Shown piece after piece: positions 1-8,490 of a stretch of DNA of 64,000 nt. The stretch covers positions 1 to 64,000 of the forward strand of contig CBFGRV010000005.1 in NCBI GenBank assembly GCA_965651265.1. The letters run 5' to 3'. The stretch is from CBFGRV01 sp965651265 (GTDB taxonomy: Bacteria; Bacteroidota; Rhodothermia; Rhodothermales; VXPQ01). The stretch's first letter is position 1. The number at the start of each line of letters is the position of its first letter. Both the position numbers and the translations under genes were made by a program. Under the pieces are notes generated by a model that was given only the letters and a program-made list of their open reading frames with translations, was not told where the DNA came from and did no database searches.

Positions 1-189
1 CGCGGTCGAGGAGTCGGGGGCGTACAGGATGATTCGAGCTTGTACGCCCATGTGGACCTGCTTATATTCGAACCGCTGGATCTCCTCCTCTAGATGCTGC
101 TTTGGGACGGCGTCAAACGCCGCCAACGGACCGCACGCCAGCGTCGCTAGGCACAGTACAAGTGGTAGTATGCCGATGAGAGCCCTCAT
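1..189 (-). CDS. apbE: FAD:protein FMN transferase (ApbE), N-terminal part, cut by window edge
   Basis: This gene runs off the left edge, so only its first 63 codons are visible. The translation starts MRALIGILPLVLC, a short hydrophobic export signal, with a Cys in LATLACG that could be a lipidation site although the lipobox is not canonical. It continues into HMGVQARIILYA, which matches the conserved start of the ApbE fold (usually HMGT.....LYA). ApbE enzymes move FMN from FAD onto Thr residues of exported flavoproteins. The catalytic part lies outside the window. Its start overlaps the start of the divergent SUMF1-like gene. A second, signal-less ApbE lies at 10511-11533. The family call rests on a short stretch and is an inference. 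Confidence 0.62.
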   Translation of the reverse strand, partial: MRALIGILPLVLCLATLACGPLAAFDAVPKQHLEEEIQRFEYKQVHMGVQARIILYAPDSSTA

Positions 190-1033
190 CGCTGGTCTGG
201 TATTCATCGGATTGTATGCTTGCACGTCGACGGACGTATCGGCCCAGAATCGATCCGGAGAGACCGAAACGCGAGCGCATCGCGAGGTACGCGTCGGGGA
301 GTTGGCCGGATTCGAACCATATACCCTTCGAGTTCCCGAGTCGCTCGTCGAGGTCGAGATGGTACCGATTCCCGAAGGATCCATCGAGGTGGATGGTGAC
401 GAAATAGCCGTAGGGCCCTTCTGGATGAGCCGGACAGAGATCCCCTGGGATCTGTTCGACATCTATGCGTTCGGGGCCAAGTCAGAGGAGAGCGAGGGCG
501 CAGATGCCGTTCTGCGGCCGAGCAAGCCGTACGGTGCCCCCGATCGGGGATACGGACACAGGGGATACGCGGCGATCAGCATGACGCATCTGGTTGCGAC
601 GGAGTTCGCCCGATGGCTTAGCGAGCGAACGGGCGAGAACTACCGCATCCCCACGGAAGCCGAATGGGAGTATGCCTGCCGTGCGGGCCGTAGTGGGCCT
701 CTGAGCGAGGATGACCTGCAGAAGGTAGCCTGGTACTGGGACAATGCCTTTGACAAGACACACCCCGTCGGTGAGCTGGAGCCAAATGAATTCGGACTCC
801 ACGACATGATCGGAAACGCAGCCGAATGGTGCACCGGACTCGATGGCGAGCCGCTGGCCTGCGGAGGATCCTTCATGAACAAGGCGCAAGAGGTAGGATG
901 CGGCGCACGAATGACCCCTTCACCGGCGTGGCAGGAGACGGATCCCCAGATTCCGAAGAGCCGGTTCTGGCTCACGGATGGTCCGTTCATGGGATTCCGA
1001 GTGATCCACGTGCCTGACACGGGGGACGAGTAG
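170..1033 (+). CDS. SUMF1/FGE-sulfatase-like lipoprotein
   Basis: The protein has an N-terminal hydrophobic signal ending LYAC (possible lipoprotein; a start at 176 gives MRALIAGL). It then has a SUMF1-type C-lectin fold of about 220 residues, recognisable from VPIPEGS near the start, RIPTEAEWEYACR in the middle, GLHDMIGNAAEWC and GFRVI near the end. The redox-active Cys that formylglycine-generating enzymes carry in GFRC is absent (GFRVI here), so sulfatase activation is unlikely. Many such proteins are exported and of unknown substrate. It lies upstream of a Tat-exported sugar oxidoreductase. An in-frame extension back to 29 is possible but looks non-coding, and it would run across the divergent ApbE gene. 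Confidence 0.8.
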   Translation: MPMRALIAGLVFIGLYACTSTDVSAQNRSGETETRAHREVRVGELAGFEPYTLRVPESLVEVEMVPIPEGSIEVDGDEIAVGPFWMSRTEIPWDLFDIYAFGAKSEESEGADAVLRPSKPYGAPDRGYGHRGYAAISMTHLVATEFARWLSERTGENYRIPTEAEWEYACRAGRSGPLSEDDLQKVAWYWDNAFDKTHPVGELEPNEFGLHDMIGNAAEWCTGLDGEPLACGGSFMNKAQEVGCGARMTPSPAWQETDPQIPKSRFWLTDGPFMGFRVIHVPDTGDE

Positions 1034-1141
1034 GGACACCATGCATCCCCTGAATCAGACCATCGATGTTCGGTGCGTCGCCGGGCGAGCAGCGTATCCA
1101 TAGAGAGCATCATCATCCATAAATCGAAACGAGGGAACGCC

Positions 1142-2455
1142 GTGGACGACAAATCAGGCATCACCTTCTCGAGGCGTGAATTCGTCAAAACGAGTGCCGC
1201 GGCGGCAGCCGGACTCGCATTGATGCCCAGTGGCAATTTTGCTTATGCAGCGGGCTCGGATACGCTGCGCTACGGCCTGGTCGGTTGCGGAGGCCGTGGC
1301 ACAGGCGCCGCTGTGAACGCCGTCGAGGCCGCCGAGGGCGTCGTCCTGGTGGCGATGGGGGATCTCTTCGAGGATCGACTGGACGATTCCAAGCAGAAGC
1401 TCAAGGAGCAGCTCGGCGATGCCTACCAGGTGCCGGCAGAGCAGGAGTTCGTGGGATGGGATAACTTCCGGCAGGTCGTCGACAGTGATGTGGATGTCGT
1501 CATCTTCGCGACACCGCCGGTATTTCGCCCCATCCACGTGCCCTATGCCATCGAGAAGGGCAGGCACGTATTCATGGAGAAGCCCATCGCCGTGGATCCC
1601 GTCGGAGCGCGGATCTTCCTGGACCTGGCCGATGAAGTGGATCGTAAGGGACTTTCCGTCGTCGCCGGCACGCAGCGGCGGCACGAACGCCAGTATCTTG
1701 AGACCATGCGGCGCATCCACGATGGCGCGATCGGCGAGATTGTGGCCGGACAGGTGTATTGGAATCAGGGTGCCCTCTGGCACGTCGATCGCAAGCCGGG
1801 ATGGTCGGACATGGAGCATCACCTCCGGAACTGGCTCTACTACACGCACCTCTCCGGCGATCACGTGGTAGAGCAGCACATCCACAACATTGACGTGGCG
1901 AACTGGGCGCTGAATGGGCACCCTGTGCGTGCGGTTGGCGTGGGCGGCCGGCAGGAGCGGGTTTCGCCGATCTACGGCTACATCTATGATCACTTCGCCA
2001 TCGACTTCGAATACCCGAATGGCGCCCGCGTGCTGAGCATGTGCCGCCAGCAGGAGGATACGGCCGCCTATGTCGGCGAGCATCTGCAGGGCACGAAAGG
2101 CACCTCGAATGCGGCATCGTGGATTCGCGGCGAGAATCCGTTCCGGTTCGACGGCGACAATCCAAACCCGTACATGCAGGAGCACAGGGACCTGATTGCC
2201 GCGATCCGTTCGGGCGAGCCCATCAACGAGATGCGGCGAATGGCCGAGACGAACCTCACCGCCCTCATGGCGCGCGAGGCGGCCTATACAGGGCAGGAGG
2301 TAACGTGGGACGACATCCTGAACTCCACGCAAAACCTGACGCCCCCCACGTGGAGTTTCGATATGGAGGTTCCGATCTTCTCGGCCGCCGTGCCAGGCGA
2401 GACGGACCTGAATCGGCGACCCTTCGAGCCCTCGGTGATTCAAGCGGCAGGATAA
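1142..2455 (+). CDS. Gfo/Idh/MocA family oxidoreductase, Tat-exported
   Basis: This is an NAD(P)-dependent sugar or polyol dehydrogenase-type protein. The twin-arginine signal SRREFVKTSAAAAAG lies at about residues 10-25. It is followed by a Rossmann fold (YGLVGCGGRGTG) and the conserved EKP motif (FMEKPIA), which carries the family's catalytic Lys. The C-terminal half is the usual alpha/beta substrate domain. I chose GTG at 1142 because GAGGGA sits 6 nt upstream; an in-frame GTG at 1073 would put an unusual tail before the Tat signal. The next gene starts within the stop codon (TAATG), so the two are translationally coupled. The substrate is unknown; exported members of this family act on sugars or glycosides. 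Confidence 0.9.
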   Translation: MDDKSGITFSRREFVKTSAAAAAGLALMPSGNFAYAAGSDTLRYGLVGCGGRGTGAAVNAVEAAEGVVLVAMGDLFEDRLDDSKQKLKEQLGDAYQVPAEQEFVGWDNFRQVVDSDVDVVIFATPPVFRPIHVPYAIEKGRHVFMEKPIAVDPVGARIFLDLADEVDRKGLSVVAGTQRRHERQYLETMRRIHDGAIGEIVAGQVYWNQGALWHVDRKPGWSDMEHHLRNWLYYTHLSGDHVVEQHIHNIDVANWALNGHPVRAVGVGGRQERVSPIYGYIYDHFAIDFEYPNGARVLSMCRQQEDTAAYVGEHLQGTKGTSNAASWIRGENPFRFDGDNPNPYMQEHRDLIAAIRSGEPINEMRRMAETNLTALMAREAAYTGQEVTWDDILNSTQNLTPPTWSFDMEVPIFSAAVPGETDLNRRPFEPSVIQAAG

Positions 2456-3387
2456 TGCACAGACGAAAGTTCATCGCAACGGCGGCGGCTGCTTCAGTGG
2501 CCGCACCGCTCGCCGGAATAGCCGCACACAACTCCACCACGGCGACAGCGCGGGCCCGAAGCCTGCGGAGCCGGTTCACTCTCGACTATGCCCCGCACTT
2601 CGGCATGTTCGCCGCGCACGCGGGCGATGATCTCGTCGACCAGATCAAGTTCATGGCCGACGTAGGCTTTCGCTCCCTCGAGGACAACGGGATGAAGGCT
2701 CGGCCTGCTGATGTCCAGGAGCGGATCGGGCGGGAGATGGAGCGCCTCGGCATGCGTATGGGAGTCTTCGTCGCGCACGAGATCGGGTGGGATGAGCCGG
2801 TGCTCACGTCGGGCAGGGAGGACGCCCGGCAGGCCTTTCTGGATGACATCAGAGAATCCGTCGACGTGGCGAAGCGGGTGAATGCGAGGTGGATGACCGT
2901 GGTGCCCGGGCACGTCGACCTCCGACTCGAGATGGAGTACCAGACGGTAAACGTCGTCGAGAGTCTTAAGCGTGCCGCCGAGATCCTCGAGCCGCATGGG
3001 TTGGTGATGGTCCTCGAGCCGCTCAACCCGTGGCGAGACCACCCAGGGATGTTCCTGAGCCGCGCGCCTCAGGCATACATGATCTGCAAGCACGTAAACA
3101 GCCCGGCTTGCAAGATCTTATTCGACATCTACCACCAGCAGATCACGGAGGGCAACCTTATCCCCAATATCGAGAAGTCGTGGGATGAGATCGCATATTT
3201 CCAGATCGGCGACAATCCCGGGCGCAATGAACCCTCGACGGGTGAGATCAACTACGCGAATGTCTTCCGATACATCCACGAGCGTGGGTACGACGGCATC
3301 CTCGGGATGGAGCACGGGAATTCAATGCCCGGCGAAGAGGGCGAGCGCGCGGTGATCGAGGCATACCGGGCGGTCGACCCCTCGTGA
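2455..3387 (+). CDS. Sugar phosphate isomerase/epimerase (TIM barrel), Tat-exported
   Basis: The gene overlaps the preceding oxidoreductase stop by one base (TAATG at 2453-2457). The N-terminus MHRRKFIATAAAASVAAP is a Tat-like export signal. The remainder matches the xylose-isomerase-like TIM barrel of the hydroxypyruvate isomerase/epimerase group, with strand-end residues such as VLEPLN, IYHQQ, QIGDNPGRNEP and GMEHGN supplying the Glu/His/Asp ligands typical of the metal site. At 310 residues it has the usual family length. Co-translation with a Gfo/Idh/MocA enzyme suggests the two act in sequence on one exported sugar derivative. The substrate cannot be told from sequence. Confidence 0.87.
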   Translation: MHRRKFIATAAAASVAAPLAGIAAHNSTTATARARSLRSRFTLDYAPHFGMFAAHAGDDLVDQIKFMADVGFRSLEDNGMKARPADVQERIGREMERLGMRMGVFVAHEIGWDEPVLTSGREDARQAFLDDIRESVDVAKRVNARWMTVVPGHVDLRLEMEYQTVNVVESLKRAAEILEPHGLVMVLEPLNPWRDHPGMFLSRAPQAYMICKHVNSPACKILFDIYHQQITEGNLIPNIEKSWDEIAYFQIGDNPGRNEPSTGEINYANVFRYIHERGYDGILGMEHGNSMPGEEGERAVIEAYRAVDPS

Positions 3388-3388
3388 G

Positions 3389-3409
3389 CGTGGGCGGCCC
3401 GGGCCCGCG
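3389..3409. terminator. GC hairpin between convergent genes
   Basis: A 7-bp stem (CGTGGGC with GCCCGCG, one G-U wobble) and a 7-nt loop are followed by TTCTCT on the plus strand. It lies in the 33-nt gap between two convergent stop codons, so it may end transcription from the left. The T-run is weak. Confidence 0.35.
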
Positions 3410-3420
3410 TTCTCTGGAGC

Positions 3421-4629
3421 CTAGATCCTGATGTCCTCAAGAGGCACGCCGAAGATGCTTCTGCATAGCGTATCGAGGGCCTCCGTATCGCCGACAAAGT
3501 GTATGGTCCTGTGCCGGTGAACGTGGCTCTCGCCTGGAGCTAGCTCGAGGGCGGGAGAACTGGTTTCGAGCTCGTAGAACCCTCCCGGATTAGGCGGGCC
3601 GTCGTTGTAGCTGTTGACGACATCACCGTCGTACGGCGCGTCCTGTAGCTCCCACAGGCTGTTGACGTAACGCGCGGCCTGCTCAGGAAGGTCAAAATGA
3701 ACGACGGTCAATGCGTTCACTGCCGGGCTATAGCTTCCTAGCACGGGACGCGCATAGGCCGCCGGAACGCCAATCTTGCTCCTGTACATGCCGTCCGCTT
3801 TGAAGACAGCGTAGCCGTCGCGAACGACAAGGCGATCTTCGGGCACCGCGCCGAAGTAGGCGTCCGTGATGACATCCGCCGACGAAGGCCCATCGAACGG
3901 AACCACAACCCAGGACGTGTCGAAGGTCTCATACATCCCGAGAATCCAGATGCTCAGCAGACCACCCTCTTCCGTCCACGGGCCGGCTGATCGGTTCACG
4001 ACCTGGTTCGTGCTCTCGAACGCAACCCAGTCGATCGACTCGGGCATGTCCACGCCGAGCGCGGTGCGGATCTGCTCCTCATCCAGCAGGCTAATCGTAC
4101 GGTCGACCTCGAGGTCGAATTCGGTGCCGCTGTAGTTCGTCAGGGTCATCGACTGCCTGTATGTCACCGCGGAGGCGGAGGAGTCTACCACGGACCAGGT
4201 GCCCTCTTGCAGCCCCGCGGGCACCTGCCAATCGTCGAGAACGAATTCCGCGCCGGCCGGGAAGAAGAGCGAGTATTGGCCTCCTTCAGGGCCTAGCCAG
4301 AAGCGATCCTCCCCACCGTAATTGTCAAAGGCCGTCCCCGTCGCGCCTGATTGGATGAAGGGGCGATTGATCCAGCCGAAGCTGAGACTTCCGTCGGCCG
4401 TCGTGCTGGTCATGACACGACCCTGGTATTGGTCGGATACCGCGACTCGCTGTCCATCCTCGCCTACCAACAGGCGCACATCACCATGGCTCCGGAGGAA
4501 TTCCAGGTCCGACTCGAACGTCTTCGCGCCGTTCATGGAGGCATTGTTGGAGTCCGGTTGCTCAGCGACGCAACCGGCCAGAATGGAAGTACCAAATAGA
4601 ACGATGATGGGGAGCAGTGAAAATCGCAT
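3421..4629 (-). CDS. Lipoprotein of unknown function, resembling DUF6786
   Basis: The start at 4629 gives MRFSLLPIIVLFGTSILAGC, a clean lipoprotein signal with lipobox LAGC; the alternative ATG at 4662 would overlap the upstream gene. The mature part of about 385 residues reads like a beta-sandwich carbohydrate-associated protein with many aromatic and acidic residues. Landmarks are GWINRPFI, GGEDRFWLGPEGGQ, LFFPAG and HVHRHRTIHFVGD. The pattern recalls DUF6786 proteins, though I cannot confirm that without a profile search. It lies 17 nt downstream of a Gfo/Idh/MocA gene on the same strand, so a role with a sugar derivative is plausible. No catalytic motif is recognised. Confidence 0.7.
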   Translation of the reverse strand: MRFSLLPIIVLFGTSILAGCVAEQPDSNNASMNGAKTFESDLEFLRSHGDVRLLVGEDGQRVAVSDQYQGRVMTSTTADGSLSFGWINRPFIQSGATGTAFDNYGGEDRFWLGPEGGQYSLFFPAGAEFVLDDWQVPAGLQEGTWSVVDSSASAVTYRQSMTLTNYSGTEFDLEVDRTISLLDEEQIRTALGVDMPESIDWVAFESTNQVVNRSAGPWTEEGGLLSIWILGMYETFDTSWVVVPFDGPSSADVITDAYFGAVPEDRLVVRDGYAVFKADGMYRSKIGVPAAYARPVLGSYSPAVNALTVVHFDLPEQAARYVNSLWELQDAPYDGDVVNSYNDGPPNPGGFYELETSSPALELAPGESHVHRHRTIHFVGDTEALDTLCRSIFGVPLEDIRI

Positions 4630-4646
4630 GCTTATCACGAAGTTAG

Positions 4647-5645
4647 CTAGACGTTGACCCATATGCCGTCGTTGTCGATCGACCGATAAATCGCCTCAAT
4701 CACGCGCAGATCGCGCAGGCCTTCTTCTCCCGAAACGCGGCTTTCTCGGTTTCCTAATATACACTCTGCGAAATCATCCATTTGGAGGGCCTGCTGGTTG
4801 ACCTGTGGAAATTGCATCGGACCCTGGCTCGTCCGGCCGACCAGGCCGCCGTACCGATAGGCCGGATTGAGCTCCGCCCATCCGTCCGGCGCCATCAGAT
4901 ACAGCCGATCGATGAGTCCGGTATAGGTCGTCGTGTGTGTTGAGACGGCGCCGCTCGGGAATTCCATGTCCCACAGGATTGTCTCGTAGATCTCTCGGAA
5001 AATGTCAGGCCGCGTGTTATAAGCCTGGGCGCGAACACGCACGGGCTCTTCCCCCGTGACGTAGCGCGCACCCTGGATCGCGTAGATGCCCACATCGTAA
5101 AGCGCGCCGCCCCCGGCCTTTTCCTCCTGGAATCGCCATGCCGCTGTTCGCCGGTACGTGAATCCGTATCCGGCCTCGACGATCGTGACGGGGCCGAAAA
5201 CCTGTTCCTGGCCGAGCCGCATCATCTCCTGATGGTACGGATCGTAGTGCAGGCGATAGCCGACGGCCAACTTCACGCCGTTTCGGTCGCAAGCCTCGAT
5301 CATTGCCTCACAGTCCCGAACCGTGACGGCCATGGGTTTCTCCGTGATGACGTGTTTACCGGCGTGCGCAGCCCGGATCGTGTATTCGGCGTGCAGATGA
5401 TTGGGCAGCACGATGTACACGATGTCGATCTCGTCATTGTCGGCGATCTGATCGAAGCTGTCGTAATCGTACACATTGCCTTCGGGGATGTCGTATTCCC
5501 GCTGCCAGGCCGCTGCCGTCTCCGGGTTGCCGGTCACGATGGCGGTCAGGTGGCACTTTTCCGTCTCCAGCAGGGCCGGTGCGAGCTGTTTGGCTGCGTA
5601 GCGACCGCATCCGACCATGGCGACCCCGAGCTTTCTATCAGGCAT
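4647..5645 (-). CDS. Gfo/Idh/MocA family oxidoreductase, cytoplasmic
   Basis: This is a 332-residue NAD(P)-binding oxidoreductase without an export signal, unlike its three relatives in the window. The Rossmann motif VAMVGCGRYA is at about residue 10 and the catalytic ITEKPMAV at about 97. The C-terminal half contains GGGALYDVGIYAIQGARY, typical of the glucose-fructose oxidoreductase/dihydrodiol dehydrogenase branch. ATG 5645 was chosen because AAGGGA lies 4 nt upstream; the frame stays open to 5735, but that stretch looks non-coding. It is divergent from the PQQ dehydrogenase gene, sharing a 143-nt control region that contains a LacI-type palindrome. Confidence 0.88.
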   Translation of the reverse strand: MPDRKLGVAMVGCGRYAAKQLAPALLETEKCHLTAIVTGNPETAAAWQREYDIPEGNVYDYDSFDQIADNDEIDIVYIVLPNHLHAEYTIRAAHAGKHVITEKPMAVTVRDCEAMIEACDRNGVKLAVGYRLHYDPYHQEMMRLGQEQVFGPVTIVEAGYGFTYRRTAAWRFQEEKAGGGALYDVGIYAIQGARYVTGEEPVRVRAQAYNTRPDIFREIYETILWDMEFPSGAVSTHTTTYTGLIDRLYLMAPDGWAELNPAYRYGGLVGRTSQGPMQFPQVNQQALQMDDFAECILGNRESRVSGEEGLRDLRVIEAIYRSIDNDGIWVNV

Positions 5646-5729
5646 GTTTCCCTTCAAGTCGATGATGCTTTTGTGCCGACCGCCTCGAATGCGAGGAACG
5701 GGCTGGTCCTCGAATTCGCGACTGCCCGC

Positions 5730-5745
5730 GTGCAAACGATTGCGC
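5730..5745. promoter_or_regulatory. Candidate LacI/PurR-type operator
   Basis: GTGCAAACGATTGCGC is an imperfect palindrome centred on CG, with 6 of 8 half-site positions matching. It resembles the PurR/LacI-family operator pattern (ACGCAAACGTTTGCGT). It lies between the divergent cytoplasmic oxidoreductase (start 5645) and PQQ dehydrogenase (start 5789), so it could control both. A LacI regulator is encoded at 19653-20702. The assignment is by pattern only. Confidence 0.4.
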
Positions 5746-5788
5746 GGCGCTTATTTTACGATATCCTATCACGCACTTCCCGCCCCGT

Positions 5789-7975
5789 ATGTATCGATCT
5801 GTTTCCGTTTCCGTGCTCGTAGCAGCCACGGCACTGTCCTATCTGGGTTCGTGGATGCCTGGCGGGCCTGAAACGCATAACGAGGTTTCCATCGAGGATG
5901 ACTTCTTCCGCACCTGGGAGCACTATCAGGGCGACCCGTACCGCAGTCAGTACTCGGCGCTCGATCAGATCAACACCTCGAACGTACGCAATCTCGACGT
6001 TGCATGGGTATATCACTCCGGCGGGGCGGACACGGCCAACAACCGCTCGCAAATCCAGTGCAACCCCATCATTGTGGATGATGTGCTGTATGCAACATCG
6101 CCTCAGATCCATCTCTTTGCCCTGAATGCGGCGACGGGCGAAGAAATCTGGCGGTTCAATCCCTTCAAGGCCGGCGAAGGCCCGACGCATCTCGGCGTGA
6201 ATCGCGGGGTGATGTACTGGGAGGATGGCACCGCTCGCCGGATCCTGTTTACGGCGGGAGATCGAATGTACTCGATCGATGCAGAAACGGGCAGGCCGGA
6301 TCCGGCATTTGGGGAGGTCGGCTCGGTCGACCTCCGGGAAGGCCTCGGCCCGGGCGTTGAAGACCTGTTCATCAACTCGAATTCTCCCGGGGCCATATAC
6401 AAAGACATCGTCATCATCGGCTCACGGGTCTCGGAGCTCTCGGATGCGGCGCCGGGCCACGTTCGTGCCTTCAACGTAAGAACGGGCGACCTGGAATGGG
6501 TATTCCATACGATTCCGCAGCCGGGCGAGTACGGCTATGAGACATGGCCCGATGACGCCTGGACGTATATGGGTGGGGCGAATGCCTGGGCCGGCATGAG
6601 TCTCGATCCGGAGCGGGGCATCGTGTACATCCCGACGGGGTCACCGGCATTCGACTTCTACGGAGGCAATCGCGTGGGTATGAACCTGTTCGGCAATTCG
6701 CTCCTTGCGCTCGATGCCGAAACGGGTGAGCGGATCTGGCATTTTCAGCTCGTACACCATGATTTGTGGGATCGCGATCCGCCGGCCCCACCCAACCTGA
6801 TGGCCGTCGTGCACGAGGGGCGCCGAATCGATGCCGCCGCGCAGATCACGAAGTCGGGACACGTCTTCCTGTTCGACCGGGCGACGGGCGAACCGCTCTT
6901 CCCCGTCGTCGAGCAGCCGGTTTCCCCGTCGACGCTCATAGGCGAGGAGGCGTGGCCCACGCAGCCGTTCCCGCTGAAGCCGGAGCCGTTCGCCCGGCAG
7001 TTCATGTCGGCCAACGATCTGAACCATCTATCCGACGACTACGACGAATTGCTGGCCCGCTTCATGTCCCTCCGATCGGGAGGACAGTACGAGCCGCCCA
7101 GCATGGAGGGGACCATCATGTTTCCCGGCTTCGATGGCGGCGGGGAGTGGGGCGGAGCTGCGCACGATCCGAACACGGGGATCCTCTACGTAAACAGCAA
7201 CGAGATGCCCTGGGTCTTGACGATGGTCGAGCTCGATGGATCGGAAACGCTGACGGGCCGGCGGGGCGGCGCGCAGCTCTACACCATGTCTTGCGCGAGC
7301 TGCCACGGTCTTGACCTACGCGGGGACGACGCCGGTATCTACCCATCGTTGGTGGGGATCGATGAGCGTATGGCGCGGGACTCCGTACGGCAGGTCATCG
7401 AAAAGGGCCGGGGCATCATGCCGTCGTTCGGCCATATTCCCGACAACGAGGTAAACTCGATCGTGGCCTTTCTTTTTGGCGAGGAGGTATTTGGGTCCGA
7501 CGCCGCTCCGGTGGACGTAAGGGCGGATGAGGGCGAGGAATCGATACCCGTGCAGTACGCTCACACGGGCTATCATCGGTTCGTGGACTCGAAGGGCTAC
7601 CCGGCCGTGAAACCGCCATGGGGGACGCTGAATGCCATCGACATGAATGCGGGCAAGATCGTGTGGAAGGTGCCGTTGGGCGAAGATCCGGAGCTGACGG
7701 CGCGGGGCGTACCTCAAACGGGCCTCGAGAACTACGGAGGGCCCGTGGTTACGGCTGGAGGGCTCATCTTCATCGGCGCCACGAGAGACGAAATGTTTCG
7801 GGCTCTGGACGCGAAGACGGGCGAAGTGCTCTGGGAGACGAAGCTCCCCGCCGGCGGGTACGCGACCCCCGCCACGTACGAGGTCAATGGGAAGCAGTAC
7901 GTGGTGATCGCCGCCGGGGGAGGGAAGATGAACACGAAATCGGGAGACGCCTACGTGGCCTTCGCCCTGCCTTGA
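5789..7975 (+). CDS. PQQ-dependent dehydrogenase with internal cytochrome c domain
   Basis: This is an exported quinoprotein alcohol/glucose-dehydrogenase-type enzyme. An N-terminal signal (about residues 1-22) is followed by an eight-bladed propeller with repeated PQQ-blade signatures such as ALNAATGEEIWRF and ALDAETGERIWHFQ. Inside the propeller, near residues 490-560, is a heme c domain: Cys502, Cys505 and His506 (CASCH) with a likely Met ligand in GIMPSF. The propeller resumes with AIDMNAGKIVWKV and ALDAKTGEVLWETKLP. Electrons from sugar or alcohol oxidation would therefore pass from PQQ to heme and on to the respiratory chain in the periplasm. Length 728 is normal for the combined architecture. 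The substrate is not determinable; neighbours suggest a sugar. Confidence 0.9.
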   Translation: MYRSVSVSVLVAATALSYLGSWMPGGPETHNEVSIEDDFFRTWEHYQGDPYRSQYSALDQINTSNVRNLDVAWVYHSGGADTANNRSQIQCNPIIVDDVLYATSPQIHLFALNAATGEEIWRFNPFKAGEGPTHLGVNRGVMYWEDGTARRILFTAGDRMYSIDAETGRPDPAFGEVGSVDLREGLGPGVEDLFINSNSPGAIYKDIVIIGSRVSELSDAAPGHVRAFNVRTGDLEWVFHTIPQPGEYGYETWPDDAWTYMGGANAWAGMSLDPERGIVYIPTGSPAFDFYGGNRVGMNLFGNSLLALDAETGERIWHFQLVHHDLWDRDPPAPPNLMAVVHEGRRIDAAAQITKSGHVFLFDRATGEPLFPVVEQPVSPSTLIGEEAWPTQPFPLKPEPFARQFMSANDLNHLSDDYDELLARFMSLRSGGQYEPPSMEGTIMFPGFDGGGEWGGAAHDPNTGILYVNSNEMPWVLTMVELDGSETLTGRRGGAQLYTMSCASCHGLDLRGDDAGIYPSLVGIDERMARDSVRQVIEKGRGIMPSFGHIPDNEVNSIVAFLFGEEVFGSDAAPVDVRADEGEESIPVQYAHTGYHRFVDSKGYPAVKPPWGTLNAIDMNAGKIVWKVPLGEDPELTARGVPQTGLENYGGPVVTAGGLIFIGATRDEMFRALDAKTGEVLWETKLPAGGYATPATYEVNGKQYVVIAAGGGKMNTKSGDAYVAFALP

Positions 7976-8021
7976 GACAGATACATTAACGTCAAGGGCT
8001 GGTAACGGAAAGACGACATCC

Positions 8022-8050
8022 TTGACAGGCATCGGCGCGTGGAGTTACCC
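8022..8050 (+). promoter_or_regulatory. Possible promoter before the VOC gene
   Basis: A perfect TTGACA at 8022-8027 is followed 17 nt later by TTACCC, a poor -10 match. It lies 47 nt upstream of the VOC-family start, in the 121-nt gap after the PQQ dehydrogenase. Confidence 0.3.
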
Positions 8051-8096
8051 TGATGACCCCTAACGCCCACGATCCTCCAGCCACCCCAGAGTTCAC

Positions 8097-8489
8097 ATGC
8101 CGAGCCAGTGGAAGCCTGACGGATACACCACCGTGTCACCCTACCTCGTCACCAGAAATGCGGCCGGAGTGATCGAATTCCTCCAAAACGTCCTGGACGC
8201 CGAGCCGCTTCGCCGCTACGCCGGGCCGGACGGCACGATCATGCACGCTGAAGTTCGGATCGACGATTCTGTTGTGATGATGGGCGATGCGGGCGCAGAT
8301 TGGCCAGCCATGCCGTGTCACCTGCACGTGTACGTTCCAGATGTGGATCGAACCTACGCCCGCGCGCTCGAGTACGGCGCCGAAGCGGTGCAGGAGCCTA
8401 CCCGCCGCGAAGGCGACCCCGATCGTCGTGGCGGCGTGAAGGATCCAGGCGGGAATACGTGGTGGTTCTCTACGCAACAGGAAGGCTGA
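8097..8489 (+). CDS. VOC family protein (glyoxalase/bleomycin resistance, PhnB-like)
   Basis: This 130-residue protein has the paired beta-alpha-beta-beta-beta modules of the vicinal-oxygen-chelate fold. The first half (VSPYLVTRNAAGVIEFLQNV, HAEVRIDDSVVMMGDAG) and second half (HLHVYVPDVDRTYARALEYGA, GGVKDPGGNTWWFST) are typical of PhnB/YciI-like members. The usual metal ligands are only partly recognisable. Reaction and substrate are unknown; relatives include glyoxalases and small-molecule binding or resistance proteins. The next gene begins one base after the stop, so both are probably one transcript. Confidence 0.85.
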   Translation: MPSQWKPDGYTTVSPYLVTRNAAGVIEFLQNVLDAEPLRRYAGPDGTIMHAEVRIDDSVVMMGDAGADWPAMPCHLHVYVPDVDRTYARALEYGAEAVQEPTRREGDPDRRGGVKDPGGNTWWFSTQQEG

Positions 8490-8490
8490 C

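Noticed and set aside
170..1033. Formylglycine-generating (sulfatase-activating) enzyme
   Set aside because: The active Cys of the GFRC motif is Val here and no sulfatase gene is near, so only the SUMF1 fold is claimed.
1154..2443. Long minus-strand frame opposite the first oxidoreductase
   Set aside because: It mirrors the plus-strand Gfo/Idh/MocA gene, which has a signal peptide and full family motifs. No motif is seen in the antisense product.
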